Assembly (NCBI GenBank): GCA_013400115.1
Contig: VXBP01008209.1
Location: 124,001-188,000 of the forward strand
Direction: 5' to 3'
Source: Rhinopomastus cyanomelas
Taxonomy: Eukaryota; Chordata; Aves; Bucerotiformes; Rhinopomastidae
Length of the DNA: 64,000 nucleotides
Shown: piece by piece, positions 44,301 through 54,264 of the stretch
Numbering within the stretch: the stretch's first letter is position 1
How the letters are laid out: every line of letters starts with the position of its first letter
The notes under the pieces: generated by a model
Seen by the model: only the letters and a program-made list of their open reading frames with translations
What the model was told of the DNA's origin: nothing
Database searches by the model: none
Made by a program: the position numbers and the translations under genes

Positions 44301-47061
44301 CACAGCAGGATCCCCTACATCCAGTCACACAGGAACATGACCAGGAGGGTTTGAATGTCTCCAGAGAAGGAGACTCCACAACCCACCCTGGGCAGCCCCT
44401 TCCAGGGCTCTGGCACCCTCACTGGGAAGAAGGTCCTTCTCATACTGATGTGGAACCTCCTCTGTTTCAGCTCTCACCCACTGCCCTTTGCCCCATCATT
44501 AGATGACACTGAGCAGAGCCTGGCTCCCTCCTCCTGACACCCACATATTTATACCCATTAATGAGGTCACCCCTCAGTCTCTGTTTCTCAAAGCTAAGGA
44601 GATCTAGCTCCCCAAGCCTTTCCTCAGCAGGAAGATGCTCCACTCCCTTCATCATCTTCATGGCTCTATGCTGGACTCTCTCCAACAGTTGTGTCCTTCT
44701 TGAACTGAGGGGCCCAATAATTTCAGATTTGACAACATATTCCTTCTTTTGACCTTCCAGTATCTGAGGGGGCCAACATAAAGGCAGGGGAAGGTTAACA
44801 AAGGTTAACTTGTACTCCAGTCATCTCTGTACACAGATCAAAAAGCCCCAAAATGATTATTCCAGCAGAAGCAGGGAGGCAACTGTCCCCCTGTACTCAG
44901 CACTGGTGAGTACACACCTTGAGTACTGGATCCAGTTCTGGGCACCTCAATACAAGGAAGATATCAAGGGGCTGGAGCAAGGGCAGAGGAGAGCAACAAA
45001 GCTGGGGAAGGGCCTGGAGAATAAATCTGATGAGGCAAGATTAAGAGAGTTGGGGCTGTTTGAAGAAGACTAGGAAGAGGGGAGACCTCATCACTCTTTA
45101 CAACTACCTGAAAGGACACTGGAGAGATGCTGGTGCTGGTCTCTTCTCACGGGTCATTAGTGACAGAAGCAGAGGAAAAGGCTTCAAGCTTCAGCAGGGG
45201 AGGGTTAGACTGGACATCAGGAAGAAATTCTTCCTAGAGAGAGTGGTCAGGCACTGGGATGGGGTTGAACTTCCATCCCTGGATGTATTTAAAAGTCACT
45301 TAGATGTTATTGGGGGATACGGTTTAGGGGTGAACTTGCAGAGTAGGGTTGATGGCTGGACTTGATGATCCCAGAGGTCTTTTCCAACCTGAATGATTCT
45401 ATGAACCCATAAAGAGAAGCATCTATCTACTCAATCTGAGCTTATTATACCAGATTATATACACTAAATGCAAATTAAAATGAAAGTAGAAACGTCTATT
45501 ATGTGTCTGAAGCATTATCCCAGTGTTTTTAGAACAGTTACTCACTTTGAAACTGTTTGGATGATAAAAACATCCTTTCCTCTCACCGACTCCTGAATCT
45601 GCACTCGTGTTTCTGCCAAAAAGAAAAAAACATAAATCACAGAATGTTAGGGATTGGAAGGGACGTCAAAAGATCATCTAGTCCAAACCCTCGCCAGACA
45701 GGATCAACTAGATCAGCTCACACAAATAATGACTAAGAAAAGGGCAGCTAATACACACATCCTAGTCTGGTTGTTGCTGGCCGTGCCATTAAAGACTCAC
45801 CTCTGTTTGGCTCCTGATACACCTGAACCTTCCCCATCTCAACTCCCAAACGCCTGTGGGAGCAGAAAAAAAAAAAGAGAAGTCAATGTGGGAAAATGAA
45901 GGGTAAAAGCTCATACAGTCCAACAGTTACTGAAAAGGCTGTATTTTGCAGGCAAAAACTAAGAAAAGAAAACCCCAAACCATAAAATCAGTAATTATAC
46001 AGGAAGTATCTTCTGTAATTTCCAGAAGCTGCGCTGCCAATGACGTTAAGCTCATTTTCAAGTGAAGCTCAGAAAAACAAGCAGCAGAAAATAATGCTTG
46101 ATAAATCACACAAGCATTTCTATTCTGTAAGACATATTTCTCTAGATATTCTATATTCAAACACTACTTTTCCCCACGTGTTCTCCACAACATGCTGCAG
46201 CCAACCATAACCTGCCATCCAACAGTTTAAACACAAGCTATTTTCTTTTGTTATCAATCCACGTGACACACTGCTCCACGTGCTCTTGCAAAGCGCTGCA
46301 GTCTTCCTCTGTAACTTTAACCAGGGAAATCTCTTCTGGAGCCCCCAGCACAAGCAGGATGTAGACAGACTGGAGTGTGTCCAGAGGAGGGCCACTAAAA
46401 TGATCAGGGACATGGAGAACCTCTCATATAAGGATGGGCTGAGAGTTGGAGGTGTTCAGCCTGGAGAAAAGAAGGCTCCGGGGGGACCTTCTTTTGACCT
46501 TTCAGTACCTGAGGGGGCCGACATAAAGGCAAGGGAAGATCTTTTAAAGAGGGTTTGTACAGACAGGACAAGGAGCAGTGGGTTCAAGCTGGAAAAGGAG
46601 AGATTTAGGCTGCATATTAGAAAAAGGTTCTTCAATGCGAGAGTGACTGATGGCTGGAACAGACTGCCTGGGGAAGTGGTGGGGACCCCATCCCTGCAGC
46701 CATTTAAGGTCAGGCTTGACAAGGCTCTGAGGGCCTGACCTAGGTAGAGTTGTCTCTGTGTAGGGAGGCTAGACTAGATGACCTTTAGAGGTCTCTTCCA
46801 GCCTAGAACATTCTATGATTCCATAAATAAGCCTTGGGTAAAGCAAGTCCCACCTTAACAACAGCAAGACCCTAAGATGGGGTGTAGACTTAATGATCTT
46901 GGACGTCTTTTCCAGCTTCAACAATTCTGTGATGTTACTCACTCAGCAATCCTCTTCGATAGCTCCATGCATGACGAATTGGAATTAGCCGAAAACAGCA
47001 CCAGCCCACCCTTGGTTATATTCATGATGGCCCCAATTTCAGTTGATGGCACACAAAACAT
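32188..47061 (-). CDS. PRPSAP2: PRPSAP2, complete coding region in ten exons
   Basis: Exons 46943-47061, 45801-45853, 45546-45612, 43734-43906, 42763-42878, 37405-37460, 34817-34965, 34038-34108, 33014-33160 and 32188-32346 join in frame to 1110 nt, giving 369 aa, the same length as the human protein. PRPSAP2 (PAP41) is a catalytically inactive relative of ribose-phosphate pyrophosphokinase and sits in the cytosolic PRPS complex as a negative regulator of PRPP synthesis. Hallmarks are [57 protein letters not shown], the linker region [33 protein letters not shown] and the C-terminus [11 protein letters not shown]. No lesions are seen. A non-coding first exon lies in the CpG-rich promoter near 50.1 kb. 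Confidence 0.97.
32372..32870 (-). repeat. CR1 LINE, sense to PRPSAP2, next to terminal acceptor
   Basis: ggaatcacagaacattaggg begins 26 bases from the terminal exon. It extends back through ORF2 remnants for about 500 bases. Confidence 0.88.
33014..33160 (-). CDS. PRPSAP2: PRPSAP2 coding exon 9
   Basis: The acceptor is acttcgacag and the donor is GATGAG/GTGAGT. It encodes [20 protein letters not shown] and [20 protein letters not shown] then LIEESAIDE, the region that in active PRPS binds ribose-5-phosphate. Confidence 0.96.
33585..33945 (-). repeat. CR1 LINE 3' fragment in PRPSAP2 intron
   Basis: Antisense ORF2 is uninterrupted for 84 codons ([20 protein letters not shown]), so it is a young copy. 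Confidence 0.92.
34038..34108 (-). CDS. PRPSAP2: PRPSAP2 coding exon 8
   Basis: The acceptor is gccatcaaccag and the donor is ATCGTG/GTGAGT. It completes the split Met and encodes [20 protein letters not shown] then IIV. Confidence 0.95.
34817..34965 (-). CDS. PRPSAP2: PRPSAP2 coding exon 7
   Basis: The acceptor is tttccctacag and the donor is CCCA/GTAAGT. It encodes [20 protein letters not shown] and [20 protein letters not shown] then HPSLEIP. This carries the insertion that distinguishes PRPP synthetase-associated proteins from catalytic PRPS subunits. Confidence 0.95.
35660..35712 (-). repeat. CR1 tail stub
   Basis: aatcatagaatcacagaatc then actggaagggaccttgaaag; nothing beyond. Confidence 0.75.
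35713..37400. other. PRPSAP2 intron, unique sequence
   Basis: AT-rich, no repeat or exon recognised. Confidence 0.4.
37405..37460 (-). CDS. PRPSAP2: PRPSAP2 coding exon 6
   Basis: The acceptor is atttactacag and the donor is AAGAG/GTGGGT. It encodes [18 protein letters not shown] plus the split Arg codon. A CR1 tail begins 48 bases upstream of the acceptor. Confidence 0.95.
37508..38145 (-). repeat. CR1 LINE, sense to PRPSAP2, upstream of exon 6
   Basis: The tail begins 48 bases from the exon 6 acceptor. Antisense ORF2 includes [20 protein letters not shown] and [19 protein letters not shown]. Confidence 0.92.
38146..39949. other. PRPSAP2 intron, unique sequence
   Basis: Unique AT-rich intron. 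No exon, repeat or RNA gene is recognised. Confidence 0.4.
39950..40400 (-). repeat. CR1 LINE 3' fragment, second subfamily
   Basis: Antisense ORF2 has [20 protein letters not shown] and [20 protein letters not shown]. Confidence 0.9.
40880..41425 (-). repeat. CR1 LINE 3' fragment, third subfamily
   Basis: Tail ttgctgaattactgacgctg is diverged; antisense [20 protein letters not shown] is clear. Confidence 0.82.
41953..42515 (-). repeat. CR1 LINE 3' fragment
   Basis: Antisense ORF2 is interrupted only between [20 protein letters not shown] and [21 protein letters not shown] segments; ends about 250 bases from PRPSAP2 exon 5. Confidence 0.88.
42763..42878 (-). CDS. PRPSAP2: PRPSAP2 coding exon 5
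   Basis: The acceptor is atatttcaag and the donor is GAAGAG/GTGAGG. It encodes [20 protein letters not shown] followed by [18 protein letters not shown], aligned with the PRPS region around the flexible catalytic loop. Confidence 0.96.
43734..43906 (-). CDS. PRPSAP2: PRPSAP2 coding exon 4
   Basis: The acceptor is ctcgttccag and the donor is GCTG/GTAAGG. It encodes [40 protein letters not shown] and [14 protein letters not shown], a near-invariant block in vertebrate PRPSAP2. Confidence 0.96.
44236..44745 (-). repeat. CR1 LINE, left arm of an inverted pair
   Basis: ttcacagaatcacagaacat start; antisense [20 protein letters not shown]. Faces a plus-strand CR1 from 44865. Confidence 0.9.
44865..45405 (+). 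repeat. CR1 LINE, right arm of an inverted pair
   Basis: Sense ORF2 [20 protein letters not shown] and [19 protein letters not shown], ending ttttccaacctgaatgattc. It ends about 140 bases from PRPSAP2 exon 3. Confidence 0.9.
45546..45612 (-). CDS. PRPSAP2: PRPSAP2 coding exon 3
   Basis: The acceptor is ctttttggcag and the donor is TCAAA/GTGAGT. It encodes [18 protein letters not shown] plus TVS. The acceptor's likely branch point (CCCTAAC, 45646-45652) lies inside the 3' tail of a CR1 insertion 24 bases upstream. Confidence 0.94.
45637..45745 (-). repeat. CR1 tail within the acceptor region of PRPSAP2 exon 3
   Basis: atcacagaatgttagggatt starts 24 bases from the exon; the CR1 supplies the likely branch point. 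Confidence 0.85.
45801..45853 (-). CDS. PRPSAP2: PRPSAP2 coding exon 2
   Basis: The acceptor is gctcccacag and the donor is CAGAG/GTGAGT. It encodes [17 protein letters not shown]. 53 nt, phases 2 then 1, consistent with both neighbours. Confidence 0.94.
46310..46820 (+). repeat. CR1 LINE 3' fragment, third subfamily
   Basis: Sense ORF2 [20 protein letters not shown] and [20 protein letters not shown], tail aggtctcttccagcctagaa. Confidence 0.9.
46872..46935 (+). repeat. CR1 tail stub beside PRPSAP2 first coding exon donor
   Basis: agacttaatgatcttggacg to cttcaacaattctgtgatg, ending about eight bases from the donor GT. Confidence 0.75.
46943..47061 (-). CDS. PRPSAP2: PRPSAP2 first coding exon
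   Basis: The start ATG is at 47059-47061. The product begins [19 protein letters not shown] and continues [17 protein letters not shown]. The internal Met13 corresponds to the start of the shorter annotated isoform family-wide. The donor is GCTGA/GTGAGTAAC. A plus-strand CR1 tail ends about eight bases beyond the donor. Confidence 0.95.
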
Positions 47062-47099
47062 CAAACCTAAGTTGTTTTTCCACTTCTAGAAGACTGCAA

Positions 47100-49690
47100 G
47101 AGAGCAAAGGTCTGTTAAAGCCACGATGTTAATAGAGAAACCCATTTTCCCTGTTCAGACAGCAGTTTCCCAGTGTTAATGGCTGTTATCACTACTTGGA
47201 CAGGACCAGGAATAAATATAACCTGAAAGAATGCTGCCTGAGGGCATAAAAAAGGAGCTCCAGCCTGCCTCACCTGCCCCCACCAAGCTCAAACCCCCTC
47301 CCAACAGAACGCTCTGAAGATCTCCCCCATAAACAACCTCATAACTTCAGCAGTTTTTGTCTTGGTTTGGGCTTTTTTCTCCTCCCTTCTTTTGAATGTT
47401 TTCCTCAGGCTCTCATCAAGTCACACAGATTCTCTTTTGTCCAGTTCATTTTCCAGCACTGAGCAGCGTTTATTGACTTTTTTCCAAGATCACAAAGGCA
47501 GCCAGAGGCAGAATTGAGCTTAACAGAGCTCCTGGCTCTGCTAAATTGGCTAGAAGAGCCTATTTCCAGGGCTGCCTGTCTTTCCGTCACTTGGCAATAA
47601 ACTATAAACTTACAAATAAGGATGAAACGTAAGGAAGAGCTCAAGAAAGCTGGTAGCTGTAAATAATGATCTCTTGCACAACGCATCCGCTTGCTGAAGC
47701 AGCTGTTCTCATTCTCTGATACTAATATTTCCTCCTGTGAAAACAGGAGAAAAACATCAAGAAGAAATTCACATATTTTCCCCCAAAGGGATAAAACAAT
47801 TATCCCACAGGGGATCTGATGGGATTCCATCCTCACACTTTTTATTCTTCTTTGCAATATTAAATTTTCATAATTGCTACTAAAATGTTTTGCTCAAATA
47901 GAAGAAAAAAGTAAATCATATTGTTCTACCAGTGTCTGCTGGTCAAAGTCAGACTTAGTCAGTCAAAGGCTACCGCTCTTGAGGTCTGCTGTGTCACTAG
48001 GGCAATCCTTTGTAATTAATATTACCACTGTGTAGGGGGCTGAAAATATCAAATAGAAGGGACATAAAACAAACAAAAATTAGGATAAATCAATAACCTC
48101 TTTCCTAGCAAACATCTCCCTGCTGAGAAATGTAATTACCTGAGTCAGACGTAATCTGTTCCAAAAACCCTGACAGTCTATCAAGTACCCCAAAAGAGCA
48201 GCTCAAAGAACAACAGGTTTCTTACTTGCAGCTGCCCAGGTTAATGAACTCCTTCATCTCATCTTTATACAACCAGATCTACTCTTGCTCAGTTTGAGCT
48301 CATCATACAAATTGTACCCAATTAGTTTTCAGTTAAGAGCCAAAGTCAGGAACTTACTAACAACAACCCTCTTTGTGAAGCCCCTGTGCTGTGCTCAGCT
48401 GCTGTGAACGAAATCCTCCCTGTCATCAAGACTTCTCAACTGTGCTGGAACAGCACAAACAGCAACCACTTCAGCAACAGAATGTTAGTATCTACATGAT
48501 CTCACCCTGCTAGGACCTGGTACCATCAAAGGAAGACCCCAATCCTTCTAGACTTTACGATAATAAAATATTAAACCCAAAAGGCCACAGAGATCCAGCC
48601 TACAGCTCAATTATGTCCCTACACCCCTCCCAAATTAAGCACCTAACAACTTATGGAGAACGGAAAACCTATTTCTTAGCTATTGTTTAACTGTTCACTA
48701 ATGGCCATCATCTGTCAAATATTCATAGAGGTGTTAAAGAAACAACCTGAATCCAAAGTAAGCATGAACTGGAAATGCTTTTAGATCTCAGAACATCACC
48801 TGAAAGCACCCTGATAGTGTGATTAGGTGGGGACAACATAAAGCAGCTTTTTTATAAATATTTTCACTAAAAATAGTCACAGGGTGTTTTGAAGTGACAG
48901 GGTTGGGGTTTCATCCAAACTGTGTTACCACTCCTGCTCTATGAATTAGGAAAGTGAGGATAGAGAAGAATTCTGAAGGATGATGCTGACATATTCACAA
49001 GCGACACTGAACCCAGCTCTTCACACAACCATAGGTCAAGGACTTTCTTACAGATGTGCTTCAGCAGCAACGAGTGGGCTACAGTGTGAGTGGAGAGGGA
49101 AAGGTGCACTTACAGAGAAAGACTGATGTATATCAACCTTGAAGAGCAGATGTTGGGATGACAGCAAGCTCACAAAACTTTATTAGATGTGTTAAGACAG
49201 AACTCCACATGGGCACAAGGGACCATAACACTCTGGCTTGAGGTGGGAAGAAATCTTCCAAGCCTGCAGCAGATTTGGGAGAACTCACAGACCACAGAGT
49301 AGGCTGCGACACACTCCAGCCCTTTCTTTTGGGCTGCACAGAGGTTCAGAGACACCACGATGGACACAACCACTACTGGACTGGGTGCAAATGACTCCCC
49401 ATTCCCACTGGCTTTACACCTCCAGGAAGCGAGTACATCCATCCACACAGGCAGCAATAGAGGCTGGAATAACGGTATGGGATAAGTAAAGCCCTAAAAT
49501 ACCTGGCCCTCTTAGACTGGAAGGAAGCTGAATCCTCTCACTCACCTCCCCATGGGGGCTCTGAAGGACCCTCCACAGTAACCCATCCCCGGGCTAAACG
49601 CAGAGGGTCAACCCTTCCACCCCACACAACTCCATGCTATTCCTCCAGCTGCTCCAGCGGGTTCCACACGGTCTGAGGTGGGAGAGGAAA
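47100..49690. other. PRPSAP2 intron 1, unique sequence
   Basis: AT-rich sequence without recognised repeats or exons. A minus-strand AATAAA (complement at 49179-49184) in an acaaaactttatt context could be an intronic poly(A) site. Confidence 0.4.
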
Positions 49691-49699
49691 AAATCCACC

Positions 49700-50250
49700 C
49701 ACGTAGCCCGCGATGGGTTCCTGAGGATCCCCCTTCCCGCCTTTGCCTCCCCTCCCCTCAGGGAGAGGCCTGGGCACGGCGCAGCCCCCGGCATGAAGCG
49801 AACACGCCGCTCCCCTTCACCTGTCGGAGTGGTGAGGAGCCCCCGGCAGCCGGAGGCAGGGCAGCGCGGAGATGCCGGCCCCACAAGACCCCCCCCGAGG
49901 AGAGGGCGACGAAGCCCCTTCCTCAGGCTACGCAACCCTGTGAGAGGCAGGGGATGGCGGCGTGTAGAGTGGGGGGGTGGGGGGGGATGTCCTGCCCGCA
50001 CACAGAGGGTTGAGCGAGTCTCTTTGGGAAGGCCTTACCTGCCGGCTGTGGCCCCCGGCCCCGGGAGAAGGAACAGCCCGGCCGAGGGAAGGCGGGGGGG
50101 CAGGCGGAGGCTCAGCGGAGCTCGGCCCCTCCGCTTCCCCGCGTCCAAGATGGCGGCAGGGAGGCAGCGCGCGGGGCGGGCATCAGGCGACGCCCCCCCA
50201 CCCCCCACCCCTCCCTGAGGGGAGCCGTTGGCGGCGCCATCTTGCCCCAG
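49700..50250 (-). promoter_or_regulatory. PRPSAP2: PRPSAP2 CpG-rich promoter with non-coding exon 1
   Basis: The stretch is GC- and CpG-rich, unlike flanking sequence, and has no TATA box. A donor CAG/GTAAGG on the minus strand at 50039/50038 marks the end of a likely non-coding exon 1. A YY1-type element GCCGCCATCTT (minus strand, 50147-50157) sits where the transcription start is expected; a second, GCGCCATCTTG (plus strand, 50234-50244), faces the other way. G runs at 49965-49990 could form a quadruplex. Confidence 0.75.
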
Positions 50251-50740
50251 CGGTGCTGCCTGGGGACCCACACAATCTGCGCTGCGTTTCAGCCTTTCCG
50301 CACCCAAAACACAGCACGATGTGGTGGGAGAGTTACCACCAGCAGGGTTGTGACAGTCTCGATGCGCAGGGATGGCAAAGTGGCAGGTTTCGGAGCTCCC
50401 ACACCTGTAATCAGAGGGGCAGCCGAGCGCCAGGCTTGTCTTTGGCATCACCGGCATCATGATGGGTCAGTCAGCATCTTCCATCGCTGTTAGGAGAGGG
50501 GGAAGCTTTTCTAGAACAGAAATAGTAAAACTGCTCTCACTTTTGCCGAGACAGTACACTATTTATCCCATCAGAGCTCCCCTTGCAACACACGTGGGTT
50601 AAACTGGAGAAGAACACTGATGACACTGGCAGCAAGAAGCCGATTTCAGCCGCCCAGCAATGACCACACAACCGTGTGACAACAGTCTTGTCCTTTCCAG
50701 ATCTGACAGAATTCCAGTCATCTTGCACAGGAGGCTAAAC

Positions 50741-51215
50741 CTCTTGCCAGCCTCCCTACCCCTCTAGAATCACCCCACACAGCAGGATAAAGCTCTTGCC
50801 AGCCTCCCTACCCCTCTAGAATCACCCCACACAGCAGGATAAAGCTCTTGCCAGCCTCCCTACCCCTCTAGAATCACCCCACACAGCAGGATAAAGCTCT
50901 TGCCAGCCTCCCCTACCCCTCTAGAATCATCCCACACAGGAGCATAAACCTCTTGCCAGCCTTCCTACCCCTCTAGAATCACCCCACACAGGAGCATAAA
51001 ACTCTTGCCAGCCTCCCCTACCCCTCTAGAATCACCCCACACAGCAGGATAAAGCTCTTGCCAGCCTCCCCTACCCCACTAGAATCACCCCACACAGGAG
51101 CATAAACCTCTTGCCAGCCTCCCCTACCCCTCTAGAATCACCCCACACAGGAGCATAAAGCTCTTGCCAGCACCTCTACCCTTCTCTAAACTAATCTCAC
51201 ACAGACACAGGAGGA
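50741..51215. repeat. 52-53 bp minisatellite, nine copies plus degenerate edge
   Basis: The word ctcttgccag recurs at 50741, 50793, 50845, 50897, 50950, 51002, 51055, 51108 and 51161. Each unit also holds ctctagaatcaccccacaca. The 53-base units carry one extra C (cctcccctacc). A tenth, degraded unit follows to about 51245. Confidence 0.95.
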
Positions 51216-51249
51216 TGAAAGTCATGCCAGACACCCGTAACCCTCTAAA

Positions 51250-53745
51250 TAAAAACCCAAGCACCATGTTCCCCCACTGCTTGGGTAGCTAGAAGCTGGT
51301 TTATATTATGCTTAAAAATACAGAGCATTTCATGGATCAGGGTTTCAGCTTTTAGCCTGAAGGTACAGCTGGGTTACTTTCTGCTGCTGCTTTTCCTCAT
51401 CAAAAGCCATTAAACTCGATTATTGTTGGACTGCAGGGTGCACTGGAGCAAAGCTTTGGAGCACCCCAGCACATCGGCTGGTCTCACCGTGAAAAAAGGG
51501 GAAGAAAAACCACCGCTGCGAGCACTGCTCACCAAACATGCCTGGAAAAGGGCAGCATTCAGGGCCAGATTTCGAAACAAGCAGTTTCTGCTCTTATAAA
51601 CTGTGTTTTGCATCTTAAATAGTCACAGAACAGCATTTCTCCTGCACTTGGTTTTTGCTTATTGCTTTCTGCATCCCAGAACTTCATCAATTGTCTCACT
51701 TTTATTGCTTTTTGAACAGACTGGCAGCTGGGCAAGGAGAGTGAGTGAACCTGGAGCCGCTGAGCAGCTGCCAGATGTTGAGCACCCTGCTCACAGCGCT
51801 GGCACAAAGTGAAGACATCTGTTTGAAATGCATGAGCAGGGAGGCCATAAGCTTCTTTGTACCCTCACAGAGATGCAACAACCTTCCTCTGCCTTTCCTA
51901 GAGGCTCTTCTGAATGACACTTAAGTGTAAGAGAAGAGACTCCTCCTAACACCTCACTTCCCCCACCGTTTTCAGTCTGTTTTTCTGCTTACAGGCTGCG
52001 GCTTCCACAGTCGATTCAGGGTTGTTGACCCTAGTAGATTCTGTTTTGTTTTATGGCTTTTCACACAAAGGGGAGAAAAGGGTCTGGAGCTTTTTGTTAG
52101 CCTCTTAGCAGAGCGCCAAAGATTTCTCTTGGCATCACTCTTCAAAGCAGGACTTGACTACAGGCTGCTCCAGCAGAGCAGTTTGAGGCAGAAAAACACA
52201 GGATGAAGCACTGACCCTTAATGCAATTAGCAGCCTTCCCTGCAGCACTTTTCAGTATCCCTAGGGCACCCAGAATTTGCTGACTGTTTGACTGCCCCAA
52301 ATTCCTGACATTGCTTGAGCAAACCACAGCACCAGGAACTAAAAGATTCTCTCTTCTAATCTTTTTTTTAATAGGGCTACTGCCTTTGTTTTCTTAGAGC
52401 AGATCGATGTCTTTCCTGCCTCTGCTTTCCTGGTGAGAGGAATGTGGATTTAAATCTCAGCTCCCAAGGGAGAGAGGGGTTTGTTAATTTTACAGTGTGT
52501 TCTCCATATGCCAAGAGTTTAGCTAACAGTTGCTCCAAGATGAGCGCCCGGGTTTTATTTCATTTACAATGATCCAATTAGCAGTCATCTAAGGAATTCT
52601 GGAAACGTGCTGGATGTGGACAGACTGGCTCACAGAGATTTGTTGTTCGTAACCCAGATGCAGCCCTGACGGGCAGAGATGTGCAAAAACACCCTCCGCT
52701 GCTAATCCAGCCAAGGTGAAGGGCACTGCTTATCCATTGCTTGGCTGGATGACAGTCTGCATCCATCACCTGAGAGAAGACAAATGCTGCTGACACCCAA
52801 TCTCCTGAGCCCCATCCATCACTGCTCAGCCAGGTTGGTGGGTTGTTTTTCTTTTAACAAAAGGTGGATGTTAAAACTCACCTACTAAACCCCTGGCCAA
52901 GGATTATCAGGCATTGTACACCAAAGAAACCTTTTCATTTAATCTTCACTGAGCCCTAAAAAAGCATTTGGTCTCTCCCAACAGCTGCTCAAAAGCATCC
53001 TCTACCTTCCCATCTAGTTCTAACATCCCTGCTGTAGCAGAGACACCTCCCACTGGATCTCATTGCTTCAAGCATCATCCAGCCCAGCCTTGAACGCTTC
53101 CAGGAAGAGAACCCTCTGGGCATCTTTTTCCAGTGCCTCACAAATTTGTCGTTTATTGGGAGTGATCTAAAATCAGAAGGCAGAGAACGTGCCTTATGTA
53201 CGCGAAGGACTATATAAGTCAATAACACGTTGTTTTATCAGTTATTACTGTTTGGCTGTCTGCAGGAAACAGGCATCAGCTCGTTGTGTGACAGCCCTGT
53301 TCTTCTGGAGTCATGAAGCTTTGACTGAAAGACTCGCCGAGGTCAGCTTGCTTTCCTGTTTTCCTAATTGCACACTCAGTTCCGGCTCCGTCTGACAATG
53401 ACTAACGGATCTGCCGCATCAGCTTCAGTGCGGGCACAGGGTTATCTCCAACCAGCCTTCAAACAGAGAGGCAGAGGCTTGCTGGAACTACCCAGCGTTT
53501 AACGGGTCACTGCGCAGACAAACGTCTCAGGCTGGGTGAGGGTTTGAGCACTGACTGCCTCAAAACAAGAGCCAGCAGTGGAGCCTTTTGCTTTGTTTGC
53601 AGATTCTCTTTGCTTTGCTCTGTGTGTGTAGTTCTGCCCTGCAAGCTCTGGGTAACATCTCATTAACATCTATCACCTCCTATTTACAGAGGTGCTTTGC
53701 CTTTTCACCACGCCTTTGGACAACGGTGGTTGAACTGGACCGTGA
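51250..53745. other. Intergenic, PRPSAP2 to GPCR, unique
   Basis: No exon found. A faint old CR1-like stretch lies at 53055-53160, and a TATA-like ctatataag at 53208-53216 has no visible transcript behind it. Confidence 0.4.
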
Positions 53746-54210
53746 ATCATAGAATAACAGAACATTAGGGACCTCGAAAGATTATCCAGTCCAATCCTCC
53801 TGCCACAGCAAGACCCCCTAGATCCAGTCATGCAAGATCATGGCCAGGCAGGTTTTAAACATCTCCACAGGAAGCTCCACAACCCCCCTGGGCAGCCTCT
53901 TCCAGGATTCTGGCACCCTCACTGTGAAGACGTTCCTTCTCACATTGATGTGGAACCTCCTCTGGTCCAGCTCACAGCCGCTGTCCTTTGTCCTATCATT
54001 GGGTGCCCCTGAGCAGAGCCTGGCTCCGTCCTCCTCACACCCACCCTTTATAAACCTTAACAAGGTCACCCCTCAGTCTCCTTTCTCCCAGGCTCAAGAG
54101 ACCCAGCTCCCTCAGCCTTTCCCTAGCAAGGAGATGCTCCACTCCCTTCATCATCTCTGTGGCTCTTCGCTGGGCTCTCTCCAGCAGCTCTGTGTCCTTC
54201 TGGACATCAC
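53746..54210 (-). repeat. CR1 LINE 3' fragment
   Basis: aatcatagaataacagaaca start; antisense [20 protein letters not shown] and [20 protein letters not shown]. Confidence 0.9.
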
Positions 54211-54245
54211 TTACTGCACTAAGTTACAGCTCCTCTGCAAACACA

Positions 54246-54264
54246 GCACACACACACACACATC
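54246..54264. repeat. (CA)n microsatellite, short
   Basis: About eight CA units in gcacacacacacacacatc, directly after the CR1 at 53746-54210. Confidence 0.85.

Noticed and set aside
49634..50218. A 194-codon plus-strand frame opposite PRPSAP2 exon 1
   Set aside because: Arg/Gly/Pro-rich translation of a CpG island; the region is explained by the promoter and non-coding exon.
50741..51245. A CRISPR-like array of regularly spaced repeats
   Set aside because: The 52-53 bp units are contiguous and there are no unique spacers; it is a minisatellite in a bird genome.
53160..53230. A TATA-box promoter
   Set aside because: ctatataag is present, but no downstream exon, CpG content or conserved frame supports a start site.
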